A stretch of 33,886 bases of DNA, from the NCBI GenBank assembly GCA_020434565.1, contig JAGRAO010000008.1, positions 1 through 33,886 of the forward strand. The letters are read 5' to 3'. The stretch is from Bdellovibrionales bacterium (GTDB taxonomy: Bacteria; Bdellovibrionota_C; UBA2361; RFPC01). Shown piece by piece: positions 26,222 through 33,377 of this stretch; the first letter of the stretch is position 1; each line of letters begins with the position of its first letter. A program made the translations under genes and the position numbers. Under the pieces are notes generated by a model. The model made no database searches, was not told where the DNA came from, and was given only the letters and a program-made list of their open reading frames with translations.

Positions 26222-27117
26222 TTCGGCCCCGCCTGTGCAAGGAAATCGAGCACCTGAAGCATCGGCGCCGTAACAAACAGAATGAGCAGACCAACGAAAG
26301 TAACAAGGAGTGGAAGGGTTGCTTTGACCGGGAGCTTGGCGATCTCCTCTTCTACAGTCTCTTGAAAGTAGAGCTGAGTCGCGTCGCTTAGTTCACGAAG
26401 CGGATATATCAGCTCACCACCCTCGCGGTGCGCGACACCGAGGTGCAAAAACGCGTGTCTCAGTGCTGGCGACGGAATTCGAGAGGCGACTTCCTGAAGC
26501 GCGTCCTCAAAACCGAGTCCCTTCTCTGTGAGGTGCACCACATCTCGAAGTAACTCGGTTACTGGGTCAAGTTTCGTGGCTTCCTCTTGCTTCGGTTGAG
26601 CATGACTTTCAAGCTCGAGGAGAGCTTTAAGGGTTGCAAAGACATCGAGCCCTGCTTGAACACCCATGACAAGGCGCTCCATCACTATCGGGAGAAAAAA
26701 ATCGATCCTTCGGTGATACAAAAACTTTCTCTTTGCAAGTGAACGGCGAAAAAAGAGGTATCCAAGAGAAACGCCAAAAACCAAGGCTACGAAAAGGTTG
26801 AGGGGAGTTCCCTTTCCAATCGCGAGTACCCCGAAAAGAGCAAACGCTGCCCCAATTACGGGAAACAATTTTTCTCGTAACGAAACTCTCTTTCTCTCTT
26901 CAAGAGTAAAGATCCCGGCTTCTCGGAGTTCAAGCTCTCTCTTTCTCCGAGCAGCTACTTTCGAAGACCCTTCGAGACTATCTTGAGCTTCTTCTCTAAC
27001 TTCTTCCGGCTCAAGATCAACTAGAACATCAAGCGCGCTTCGACGAGATCGAAAGAAAAGCACCCCTACAAGCGAAGAGATAAAGGCAAGAAAAAGAACA
27101 GAAGAGACTGCGTTCAT
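26218..27117 (-). CDS. tadC: TadC-like inner-membrane platform protein (T2SSF domain)
   Basis: This is a 299-residue protein with an N-terminal membrane segment, two more at about residues 86-125, and one at the C-terminus (LPLLVTFVGLLILFVTAPML). Between them is a T2SSF domain: FFLPIVMERLVMGVQAGLDVF, GFEDALQEVASRI, LRHAFLHLG and EGGELIYPLREL. In Tad systems TadB and TadC form the platform that couples the ATPase to pilin extrusion. It begins 7 bases after the tadB stop and overlaps the TadG-like gene (ATGA). Confidence 0.9.
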   Translation of the reverse strand: MNAVSSVLFLAFISSLVGVLFFRSRRSALDVLVDLEPEEVREEAQDSLEGSSKVAARRKRELELREAGIFTLEERKRVSLREKLFPVIGAAFALFGVLAIGKGTPLNLFVALVFGVSLGYLFFRRSLAKRKFLYHRRIDFFLPIVMERLVMGVQAGLDVFATLKALLELESHAQPKQEEATKLDPVTELLRDVVHLTEKGLGFEDALQEVASRIPSPALRHAFLHLGVAHREGGELIYPLRELSDATQLYFQETVEEEIAKLPVKATLPLLVTFVGLLILFVTAPMLQVLDFLAQAGPK

Positions 27118-27123
27118 AGCTTC

Positions 27124-27996
27124 CTATCGCTCCTCAATTGAAGAGGATGACATCCTCATCATCCAAACAATTCCGCTTAGGATGAGAATCAACCCGAAAA
27201 TGAGGAGTTTGATGCCGAGCGGATGACCAACTGCAACTTTTATCGCTTGGGGGTTCCCGAGAAACTGGATACAGCCGATTACCCCGGCACATCCACCAAT
27301 TCCAAACGCCGACAGTTTTTGCATCGCTACCGCCGAACGGATCTTTCGTCTAAACGACTGCCTTTGGCGCGTAACACGTGCGAGCCTTCGGAGGCACTCA
27401 CTCAGAGAAGAGCCCTCGCGGCGAGCAAGGAGAAATGCCAGGTGAAAGAGTCTTAAGTCTGGATGGCGAACCGTTTTTCCAAAGCGGGTGATCGCCTCCT
27501 CTTCGCTCGCTCCTTCGTTGATGGCTTCTCCGAGCTGCTCAAGTTCCTTTCGCATGACCGAATCACTCTGAAAGAGCTCACTTGAGCGAACGAGAGCCAC
27601 CAGTGGATCAAGTCCTGTTTTCACCCCTGAAGAGAGTGAAAGAAGCAACGCGGCGTAATCTTTATCGAAAGCCTCTGTCCGCTTTCGAGCGCGAATCCCA
27701 AGCGCGGCAGACTTCCACAAGAGAAAAACAGGAAAGAGAAGGAGAAACACGACCTGTTGAGAAACGGCACTCAATCCAAACGTTATCAGCAGAGCCACGA
27801 GAACGTGTCGACCGAGACCATCTCCTTCTTCTTGGGAGAGCCCGGCAAAGTTGAGCTTCTCCTCTCCAAACAGCGAGGCCCAAGAGCGATTTCGGGCTGA
27901 AGCTCTTGTCCGAAGGGCTTTCGGAGTCTGCCGCTCTTCACTTTTTGCGAGAAGCACTCTCGTTCGCTTTAATTCAGATGAAGCATGGAGGAACAT
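27124..27996 (-). CDS. tadB: TadB-like inner-membrane platform protein (T2SSF domain)
   Basis: The product has 290 residues. A charged N-terminal region of about 60 residues is followed by two membrane segments (LVALLITFGLSAVSQQVVFL, then LLFPVFLLW). Then come a T2SSF cytoplasmic domain (ALLLSLSSGVKTGLDPL, EAINEGASEEEAITRFG, FHLAFLLARREGSSL) and two C-terminal membrane segments. It pairs with TadC as the pilus platform. A GTG immediately before the ATG is an alternative start; an AGGAG box lies 8 bases before the ATG. The gene begins about 11 bases after the cpaF stop. Confidence 0.9.
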   Translation of the reverse strand: MFLHASSELKRTRVLLAKSEERQTPKALRTRASARNRSWASLFGEEKLNFAGLSQEEGDGLGRHVLVALLITFGLSAVSQQVVFLLLFPVFLLWKSAALGIRARKRTEAFDKDYAALLLSLSSGVKTGLDPLVALVRSSELFQSDSVMRKELEQLGEAINEGASEEEAITRFGKTVRHPDLRLFHLAFLLARREGSSLSECLRRLARVTRQRQSFRRKIRSAVAMQKLSAFGIGGCAGVIGCIQFLGNPQAIKVAVGHPLGIKLLIFGLILILSGIVWMMRMSSSSIEER

Positions 27997-28007
27997 CACA
28001 CACGCTC

Positions 28008-29387
28008 CTAACGGCTCACAGACTCACGAAAGCTACTGTGCGAATCGAGCTCAAGCGAAGCCGGCATCTGGTGGAGATACACCGGATTCTCGAGCGCTTC
28101 GAGCGACTCACGATACAGACTCGCTTTGCTCTTTACCTGCCACACCGGCATTCGATTTCGACATTCGTAGCGAAAGATTTCGCGGTGGCGCACCGCTCCA
28201 TCAGCAACCGCTCCCAGTTCAACGACCTCTTGAATTCGCCGCTTTCCGGTCTGATTGCAGATGCCAATAAACACCAAGACCTGGACAGCGGTGCCGATCT
28301 GCTGGCTCAACACCTCTCGTCCAACTCCCCGTTGCGCCCTTCCAAGAAAAAGCTCTAAGCGAGTGATAGCATCGATCGCACTCTTTGCATGGATAGTTGA
28401 AAGCCCAGGGTGTCCCGAAGCACATACGTCGATAAAGGCTTCTGCCGCTTCAGCATCCCGAATCTCACCAAAGATGATTCGGTTCATCGCCATCCTCATT
28501 CCAGCTCGGATACATTCACTTGGAGCGATCCTTCCGGCTCCATCGGTGTTTGATTCACGGGTAGTGATGTATCGCGTCTGGGAATGCTCAAGGCGAATTT
28601 CGGGAGTATCTTCAATCACGAGAATCGAGTCTTCCTGTGGAATAGCACCAGCGATCGCTCGAGCGAGGGTCGTTTTTCCAGTTCCAACCTCACCCACAAT
28701 CATCAAAGTGTGCCCGGCCTGACAGATCCCACAGAGATATTCAAAGAGCGACATTGGCGCAGCGCCGTAGTGCACGAGGTCATCGATAGCGACCCGTCCG
28801 AACCGATTCAACCGAATAGTGAGATACGGTCCCGAATCACAAATTGATTTGTGTACGGCATGAACTCTGGCAAAGCCATCGATCATTCCATCTGCAACGG
28901 GTTTCTTCGTAGAATAGGTGCTCCCAGCTCGCTGCAAGAGCCGCTCAACAAACGCTTCATAACTCTCTTGGTTTGGAAACTGGACATCGGTTGTAAACGT
29001 TCGGCGACTTTTCTGTACCGAAACATGCGAATAGTCGTGCACGATTACATCAGATACTTCCGAGTCATCGACAAGTTCCTGCAGCACTGCAAAAGGACGC
29101 TGCTCACGCTCGACCTGCGACTGCACTTCATCGCGCTCAAAACTTGTAAGTTCAAGCCCCATCCGATCAGCGACTTCGTCGATAAGCTCTCGGAGAGCAC
29201 GCTCTCCTACCGGAGCTCCATCGTCACTCGAAATCGATGAGCCGAGTTCTCGCTGTACCTCACGGAGAATATTGGAAAGTGCAGGACTCAAAGAAGGACT
29301 TGAGCCGCGCCGATACGGCATCGTTGGAGCAGGAAGTGCTGGAACAACCTGCAAGCCGGTGATCTCTTCGAAGTTCACCCGCTTCAT
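28008..29387 (-). CDS. cpaF: Tad/Flp pilus ATPase CpaF (TadA)
   Basis: This is a 459-residue secretion ATPase. Walker A is GEVGTGKT (residues 232-239), the Asp box is LVIEDTPEIRL (Glu259), Walker B is RIIFGEIRD (303-311), and the His-box region is GLSTIHAKSAIDAITRLE (328-345). The N-terminal region (VSDVIVHDYSHV, with later RVHAVHKSI) matches the CpaF N2 domain. It powers Flp pilin assembly as a cytoplasmic hexamer. GGAG lies 7 bases before the ATG, which overlaps the cpaB stop by four bases. The C-terminal 50 residues after the motor domain are not recognised. Confidence 0.95.
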   Translation of the reverse strand: MKRVNFEEITGLQVVPALPAPTMPYRRGSSPSLSPALSNILREVQRELGSSISSDDGAPVGERALRELIDEVADRMGLELTSFERDEVQSQVEREQRPFAVLQELVDDSEVSDVIVHDYSHVSVQKSRRTFTTDVQFPNQESYEAFVERLLQRAGSTYSTKKPVADGMIDGFARVHAVHKSICDSGPYLTIRLNRFGRVAIDDLVHYGAAPMSLFEYLCGICQAGHTLMIVGEVGTGKTTLARAIAGAIPQEDSILVIEDTPEIRLEHSQTRYITTRESNTDGAGRIAPSECIRAGMRMAMNRIIFGEIRDAEAAEAFIDVCASGHPGLSTIHAKSAIDAITRLELFLGRAQRGVGREVLSQQIGTAVQVLVFIGICNQTGKRRIQEVVELGAVADGAVRHREIFRYECRNRMPVWQVKSKASLYRESLEALENPVYLHQMPASLELDSHSSFRESVSR

Positions 29388-30292
29388 TTTGCGGCTCCAG
29401 CTTCTGGTTGAACGAGACGATCAAACCCCTCAGGAACGACATTTGTTTTCGTCCACGTTCCATTTGAAAGAGCAAATCGCTGCCCCGGTTCGTCACTAAA
29501 TTCGACATAGCCGTCCACTCTTTCATAACGCAACGTGTCATCTCCTTCGCGGAGTGCTTCGGAGCTCAAGTGGCGACTTCCCCACTTCCCTTCATCTTTC
29601 ATACTCCGGAGAGCAAAAGCGATCTTTCCTTGGGGAATGGCGGTATTGATTGCGAGACACTGCTCTTGTGTGACAAGCAAGGTCACGGTTGAGGGGACAC
29701 TCGGACCTGAAATAGCTTGGACAGGATTAACCGAACGCTCAGCCGAGAGGATCTGAACTTTTTCAGCAATCACTCTCGTTTCATTTTTGTCGACGAGCAA
29801 AACATCAACAAGGGAACCCGTACCAGCCCACCCTTCTACCGAAGTCGTTGCATCAACCCGTACCGTCATAGCGCGCATACCTGGAGGGATACGTTCAATG
29901 ACAGGATTTGAGAGATCTGACGCAAGCGAGATATTTTCTGGAAAAAGAGGGAGATTCGCGGGAAGAGCCGCGATTGCTACCCCTTCAAGGTACGGAGTGA
30001 GATTCGTTATCGCTCCCTTTGGAACCTGGTGAGACGGAAAGCTCACCTGTCGAAACGAAATCTCTCTCATTTTGGTTCCGGCAGTGACCGGCTCCGATGG
30101 AACCGGTACTGACACGGTATCAAATTGCCCAACCACAGGAGCGACATTCACGACCGGAGCGGTTGCCTGAACTGGACGATTTGAGGAGATAAAATATGCG
30201 GCACAAACGATAGCGAACCCGAGAATGACAAACCCGAGAGTATTCTGCCTCCCGGCGCGTCTCTTTCGTGGTGATGTTTTTCGTTGAGCCAT
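29384..30292 (-). CDS. cpaB: Flp pilus assembly protein CpaB (RcpC)
   Basis: The product has 302 residues. A basic start (RKTSPRKRRAGRQ) precedes a membrane anchor at about residues 19-36. A periplasmic SAF-like region follows (SEPVTAGTKMREISFR, VPKGAITNL), then the RcpC/CpaB domain (RAMTVRVD, GTGSLVDVLLVD). CpaB proteins are thought to bind peptidoglycan and stabilise the secretin. A GAGGAGG box lies just before the ATG, and a stem-loop lies just upstream of that. The stop overlaps cpaF. The secretin gene that usually follows cpaB is missing. Confidence 0.9.
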   Translation of the reverse strand: MAQRKTSPRKRRAGRQNTLGFVILGFAIVCAAYFISSNRPVQATAPVVNVAPVVGQFDTVSVPVPSEPVTAGTKMREISFRQVSFPSHQVPKGAITNLTPYLEGVAIAALPANLPLFPENISLASDLSNPVIERIPPGMRAMTVRVDATTSVEGWAGTGSLVDVLLVDKNETRVIAEKVQILSAERSVNPVQAISGPSVPSTVTLLVTQEQCLAINTAIPQGKIAFALRSMKDEGKWGSRHLSSEALREGDDTLRYERVDGYVEFSDEPGQRFALSNGTWTKTNVVPEGFDRLVQPEAGAAK

Positions 30293-30304
30293 TCCACCTC
30301 CTCA

Positions 30305-30323
30305 AGAGCGAAGAGCTCGCTCT
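30305..30323. repeat. Stem-loop between pilin and cpaB
   Basis: AGAGCGA at 30305-30311 pairs exactly with TCGCTCT at 30317-30323 around a 5-base loop. On the transcript it follows the pilin stop and ends immediately before the cpaB ribosome site. It could stop, slow or process transcripts so that pilin exceeds the downstream proteins. Confidence 0.5.
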
Positions 30324-30345
30324 AAATTCGCTTCCGAATTGGATA

Positions 30346-30558
30346 CTAAAGCCCGTCAATCTGAGTTGATTGCCGTCCAGCCCAGCCGCCCAAACTTTCA
30401 AAAACGCCACCGAGTCCGTTTCCAAATGCTTGAAGCCCAACCATAACCAACACCAACAACACGGCTGCCCCAGCGGTGTACTCGAGAAGGGTAAATCCCT
30501 CTTCACCACCTTTCTCACCGCGCTTTCGAAGTTGTACGAGTGCCTGCTTCTTTTTCAT
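30346..30558 (-). CDS. flp: Flp-type major prepilin
   Basis: This is a 70-residue prepilin. The 21-residue leader is rich in Lys, Arg and Glu and ends in Gly. The predicted cut is Gly21/Phe22, giving a 49-residue mature pilin beginning FTLLEYTAG, with Glu and Tyr at mature positions 5 and 6. Hydrophobic AAVLLVLVMVGLQAF follows, then a Gly-rich end. The Glu-Tyr pair and size are of Flp type, while GFTLLE matches classical type IVa pilins. The ATG at 30558 has AAGGAG 7 bases upstream; an upstream ATG at 30582 is less likely. It lies between tadZ and cpaB. Confidence 0.9.
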   Translation of the reverse strand: MKKKQALVQLRKRGEKGGEEGFTLLEYTAGAAVLLVLVMVGLQAFGNGLGGVFESLGGWAGRQSTQIDGL

Positions 30559-30584
30559 TTTCGATCTCCTTAACATGTTCACGA

Positions 30585-30720
30585 GAGCGCTTTTCGAAAG
30601 TCATTGCCGCAAGAGCGGCGATGACTTTAAGCGCTCGTCCGCCGGAGGCGGACCCCCCCGGAGGGATAATACAGAGCAGTTCTTTGAGAAAATTACTGCC
30701 TCCGCGGCAATTACTTTTCG
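30585..30720. repeat. Cluster of three stem-loops between tadZ and pilin
   Basis: First, 30585-30636 folds as GAGCGCTT/AAGCGCTC (outer), a 4-base bulge, and a 14-pair inner stem with one wobble around the loop AAGA at 30611-30614. Second, GTCCGCC at 30637-30643 pairs with GGCGGAC at 30647-30653. Third, about 30688-30718 forms an imperfect stem around CCGCGG. The cluster resembles repetitive extragenic palindromes, or a terminator plus an mRNA-stabilising structure upstream of the pilin. Confidence 0.65.
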
Positions 30721-30739
30721 AGATCTGCTCTCACGATAC

Positions 30740-32203
30740 TCAGTGCAGTGAAGCCCCCGAGATGAGGTCATCAAAGTCGCGGTCTTTCTGCTTTTCAGCC
30801 GTTGGATCGGTTTCAGCGTTTACTACCTTTCCTTCTGGCTTTTCCTGAGACTGAGAGACATAGAGCGGTGCGGAATCCTCGCTTGTCTCTGTGGTTGGTG
30901 TCGGCAGCGTCAAGCGTGCCTTTCCGGTGAGCAGCTGCTCAGCTTTTTCAGATTTTTGAACTTGGAGTCGCGATGCTTTGAGCTTTGCGGCAAACTTTGT
31001 AACAACCCCGTACACATCAGGGAGCTTTCGCTCGCTTGGGGCAATCTCAGGAAAGAGCTTTACAGCGAGCGATTCGATACTCGAGGAGAAATCACTCTTT
31101 CCGAGAGTAAATGGCGAGGCTCCCGATCCGGGCCAACGACGAACATCTTTTGAATAGGGAATCGAATCACGAATAAACCGCTCAGGCTCAATTCGAGCGG
31201 CCCGACAAAATTCATCACGAAGAAGCGAACGCGAGAGCGCAAGTGGCGCTGTCACGTCAGCTACAATCAACTCACCACCGTGAGCGAGCGACTCTTGGAG
31301 ACTCTTCATCCGAGCAGCAGAGGCGTACAGTGCCGCTGGATCATTACTGAGCACAAAAAGGTGAGTATCAGCAAGGCGGTGGATCGCTTTCTCTAAAGGA
31401 CCACGAACCCCAGCGAGATCGATCAGTATGCAATCAAAGGCTTCATCGAGAAATTGAAAGACACTAATAAACGAACGAATCACCGAAGAGGCTGGGTTAT
31501 AAAACGCCTCGCGGTCAGGAATCGGTGAAAGACAAAAGAGATTCTCTTCATCTTCCCACACCTGAGTGACACACTGATCGACAAACTCAGCGGTGATGGG
31601 GCGACTTCCATCAAGGAGAAACTGTAGGTTTTCGTTCACAAAAGGTCGAACTTGCAGAAAGCGGGTGAGATCCTGGCTCTCACCATCAAAATCGACCAGA
31701 AGAGTTCGCTTTCCTTCTCGCGCGAGACACTCTCCAAGTGCCGCAACTGTCGAAGTAACTCCGACTCCTCCCTTGCCGCTATCAACCACGACAAGTGTTC
31801 CAGAGGCATGGCTTGAAACGCGTTTTGCGAGCAGCACTATCTTTTGCAGGAACTCAGCCGCGCTTGTTCGCTCAGACAACGTATCATCTGCTCCCTGCCG
31901 CGCTATCTGTTCAATCGAGGAAAGATTCTCAAGCCTCGACGTTGTGCACACGAGAAATGCTGAATTCGGATAGATCTTCTTGAGCTTTGCAATATCAGTG
32001 ATCTCTTGGTCGGCAACTCCCGGCCCAAGCACACAGATATCCGGTGCTCCGTGAAACCGTACCTCTTCCAGCGACAGCGGCTTCACCTGAACTCGTGGCA
32101 TCACTTCGATGTCTTTAATAGCCGACTCAAGATATGAGTGGATCCTATCGACAACTCGGTTTCTCGATTCAGCAGAGCGGTCAACGACGTAGAGGTGAAG
32201 CAT
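30740..32203 (-). CDS. tadZ: TadZ/CpaE-type MinD-like ATPase with pseudo-receiver domain
   Basis: This is a 487-residue protein. Residues 1-125 fold like a receiver, but the usual phospho-acceptor position is missing (DICVLGPG) and the acidic pocket is reduced (VVDRS). Residues 136-400 are a ParA/MinD ATPase with DSGKGGVGVTS (141-151): the signature Lys144 is present but the second P-loop Lys is Val. TLLVDFDGES and DCILIDLAG follow. A Pro/Thr/Glu-rich tail of about 70 residues ends the protein. TadZ/CpaE places the pilus machine at the cell pole. GAGGG lies 9 bases before the ATG. It is the first gene of the operon. Confidence 0.92.
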   Translation of the reverse strand: MLHLYVVDRSAESRNRVVDRIHSYLESAIKDIEVMPRVQVKPLSLEEVRFHGAPDICVLGPGVADQEITDIAKLKKIYPNSAFLVCTTSRLENLSSIEQIARQGADDTLSERTSAAEFLQKIVLLAKRVSSHASGTLVVVDSGKGGVGVTSTVAALGECLAREGKRTLLVDFDGESQDLTRFLQVRPFVNENLQFLLDGSRPITAEFVDQCVTQVWEDEENLFCLSPIPDREAFYNPASSVIRSFISVFQFLDEAFDCILIDLAGVRGPLEKAIHRLADTHLFVLSNDPAALYASAARMKSLQESLAHGGELIVADVTAPLALSRSLLRDEFCRAARIEPERFIRDSIPYSKDVRRWPGSGASPFTLGKSDFSSSIESLAVKLFPEIAPSERKLPDVYGVVTKFAAKLKASRLQVQKSEKAEQLLTGKARLTLPTPTTETSEDSAPLYVSQSQEKPEGKVVNAETDPTAEKQKDRDFDDLISGASLH

Positions 32204-32369
32204 TCGGAAAATCCCTCGAATGTGGGACCCGCGATGCGGTCACACCATTCCCTCCCTATCGTGCACCTGTGGAAAAAGTTTCCTGGAGATTTAACCGACG
32301 TAACTCACTGTTCTTGCATAATTTTTTTAGTTCTCCGATCGAACGATCTCTTTTTTGGGGGGCTCTCCG
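32204..32369. promoter_or_regulatory. Divergent promoter region of the Tad operon with 12-base palindrome
   Basis: This 166-base gap lies between divergent tadZ and the 239-residue gene, so it should hold both promoters. GATCGAACGATC at 32337-32348 is an inverted repeat of GATCG around AA, a plausible operator. For the plus strand, TTAACC near 32291 and GCATAAT near 32316 have roughly promoter-like spacing. Box assignment is weak. Confidence 0.4.
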
Positions 32370-33092
32370 ATGCTATACCGACCCCACATGAACGCAGATA
32401 AAAGAACGAACTCTCGAGCCTCGATCTCTCGAAATCTCCTCAACCGCTTCTACACCCTCACCTTCGAAGCTGAATTGCAACTCAGCGGCGTTCCCCTCTC
32501 GCCGCTTGCTGACCTGTGTGCGCGCTCACTCCTTCCGAAATCGTATTTTTCTGGCATCTCGATTGAAGACATAAAAGGTCGAGATCCAGTCGATCTCTCT
32601 CTTGAAACCACTGGAGCCGAAAAACCAAAAGCCCATGAACTTCTCTACATCGGAGCAACTACTTACGAGGACAAAGAAGCGTTCCAGGATGGCGAACCGA
32701 GCCCCTTCCATCTCCACCTCTACTCGGATTTTGAGAGTTATCCGAACGAGCTGCACATAGCGCACCGAACTCGACTCGAGTGCTCACGAGAACTCCCTTA
32801 CCCACCCTACCTTGCAGCCTTTGTTTGTCCCGGTTCACTCTTTGCCCTTCGATTTGGCTTTGAGCGGTATGAACCCGTTCGACCAATTGCGTTTTTCGGA
32901 CCAAGTCCTACCGTGGTTGAACAGATCTGTATCGATGGAGACACCGAATCAGTTCAGATTCGGATCACCTCAGAGCGTATTCCTCGCAAAGGAGAGCTCC
33001 CGTTTCAGGGGCTGGAACTCATTCAAAAGCTCCACGCACTCCTCTCCTCGAAGTATTCGTTCGACTTCATAAAATCTCTGACAACGTACTGA
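32370..33092 (+). CDS. Hypothetical protein divergent from the Tad operon
   Basis: I do not recognise this 240-residue protein. It looks soluble, with no signal peptide or membrane segment, and has mixed alpha/beta character with several aromatic and acidic clusters (HLHLYSDFESYPNE, FGFERYEPV). The C-terminus is an amphipathic helix (LELIQKLHALLSS). The start is uncertain: ATG codons at 32370 and 32388 are both possible, with only a G-rich stretch upstream of the first. It is transcribed away from tadZ across a shared promoter region. A chaperone- or effector-like partner for the pilus is only a guess from position. Confidence 0.65.
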   Translation: MLYRPHMNADKRTNSRASISRNLLNRFYTLTFEAELQLSGVPLSPLADLCARSLLPKSYFSGISIEDIKGRDPVDLSLETTGAEKPKAHELLYIGATTYEDKEAFQDGEPSPFHLHLYSDFESYPNELHIAHRTRLECSRELPYPPYLAAFVCPGSLFALRFGFERYEPVRPIAFFGPSPTVVEQICIDGDTESVQIRITSERIPRKGELPFQGLELIQKLHALLSSKYSFDFIKSLTTY

Positions 33093-33377
33093 AGCAGGAA
33101 AGGACGTCCTGGCGGGAATAGACAAAGATCTTGAGCACATAGAGGTTCTCCTTACACCGAATTCGGGTAAGAGACCTTTTCCGAAGACCAGACCATAACT
33201 CCAAGGAAGAGGGTGTCTCTGTTGAGACGACCAGAGGCCCCCTCAAGATTGGGTGTATTTTCGGGGTGCAGAAGGGAAGGTGACGGACTCTCACATTATC
33301 GCGCGCTATGATTTCGACAATGGGGTTGTCTGATCGAGCGCACATTCCTTCCTTCACACAACGGCTAGGGTTAGTTG

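Noticed and set aside
27906-28358. Plus-strand frame of 150 codons
   Set aside because: It lies antisense to cpaF and tadB, which are both clearly coding.
30585-30720. Possible CRISPR or attachment site
   Set aside because: The units are unequal palindromes without regular spacers, and no cas or integrase genes are nearby.
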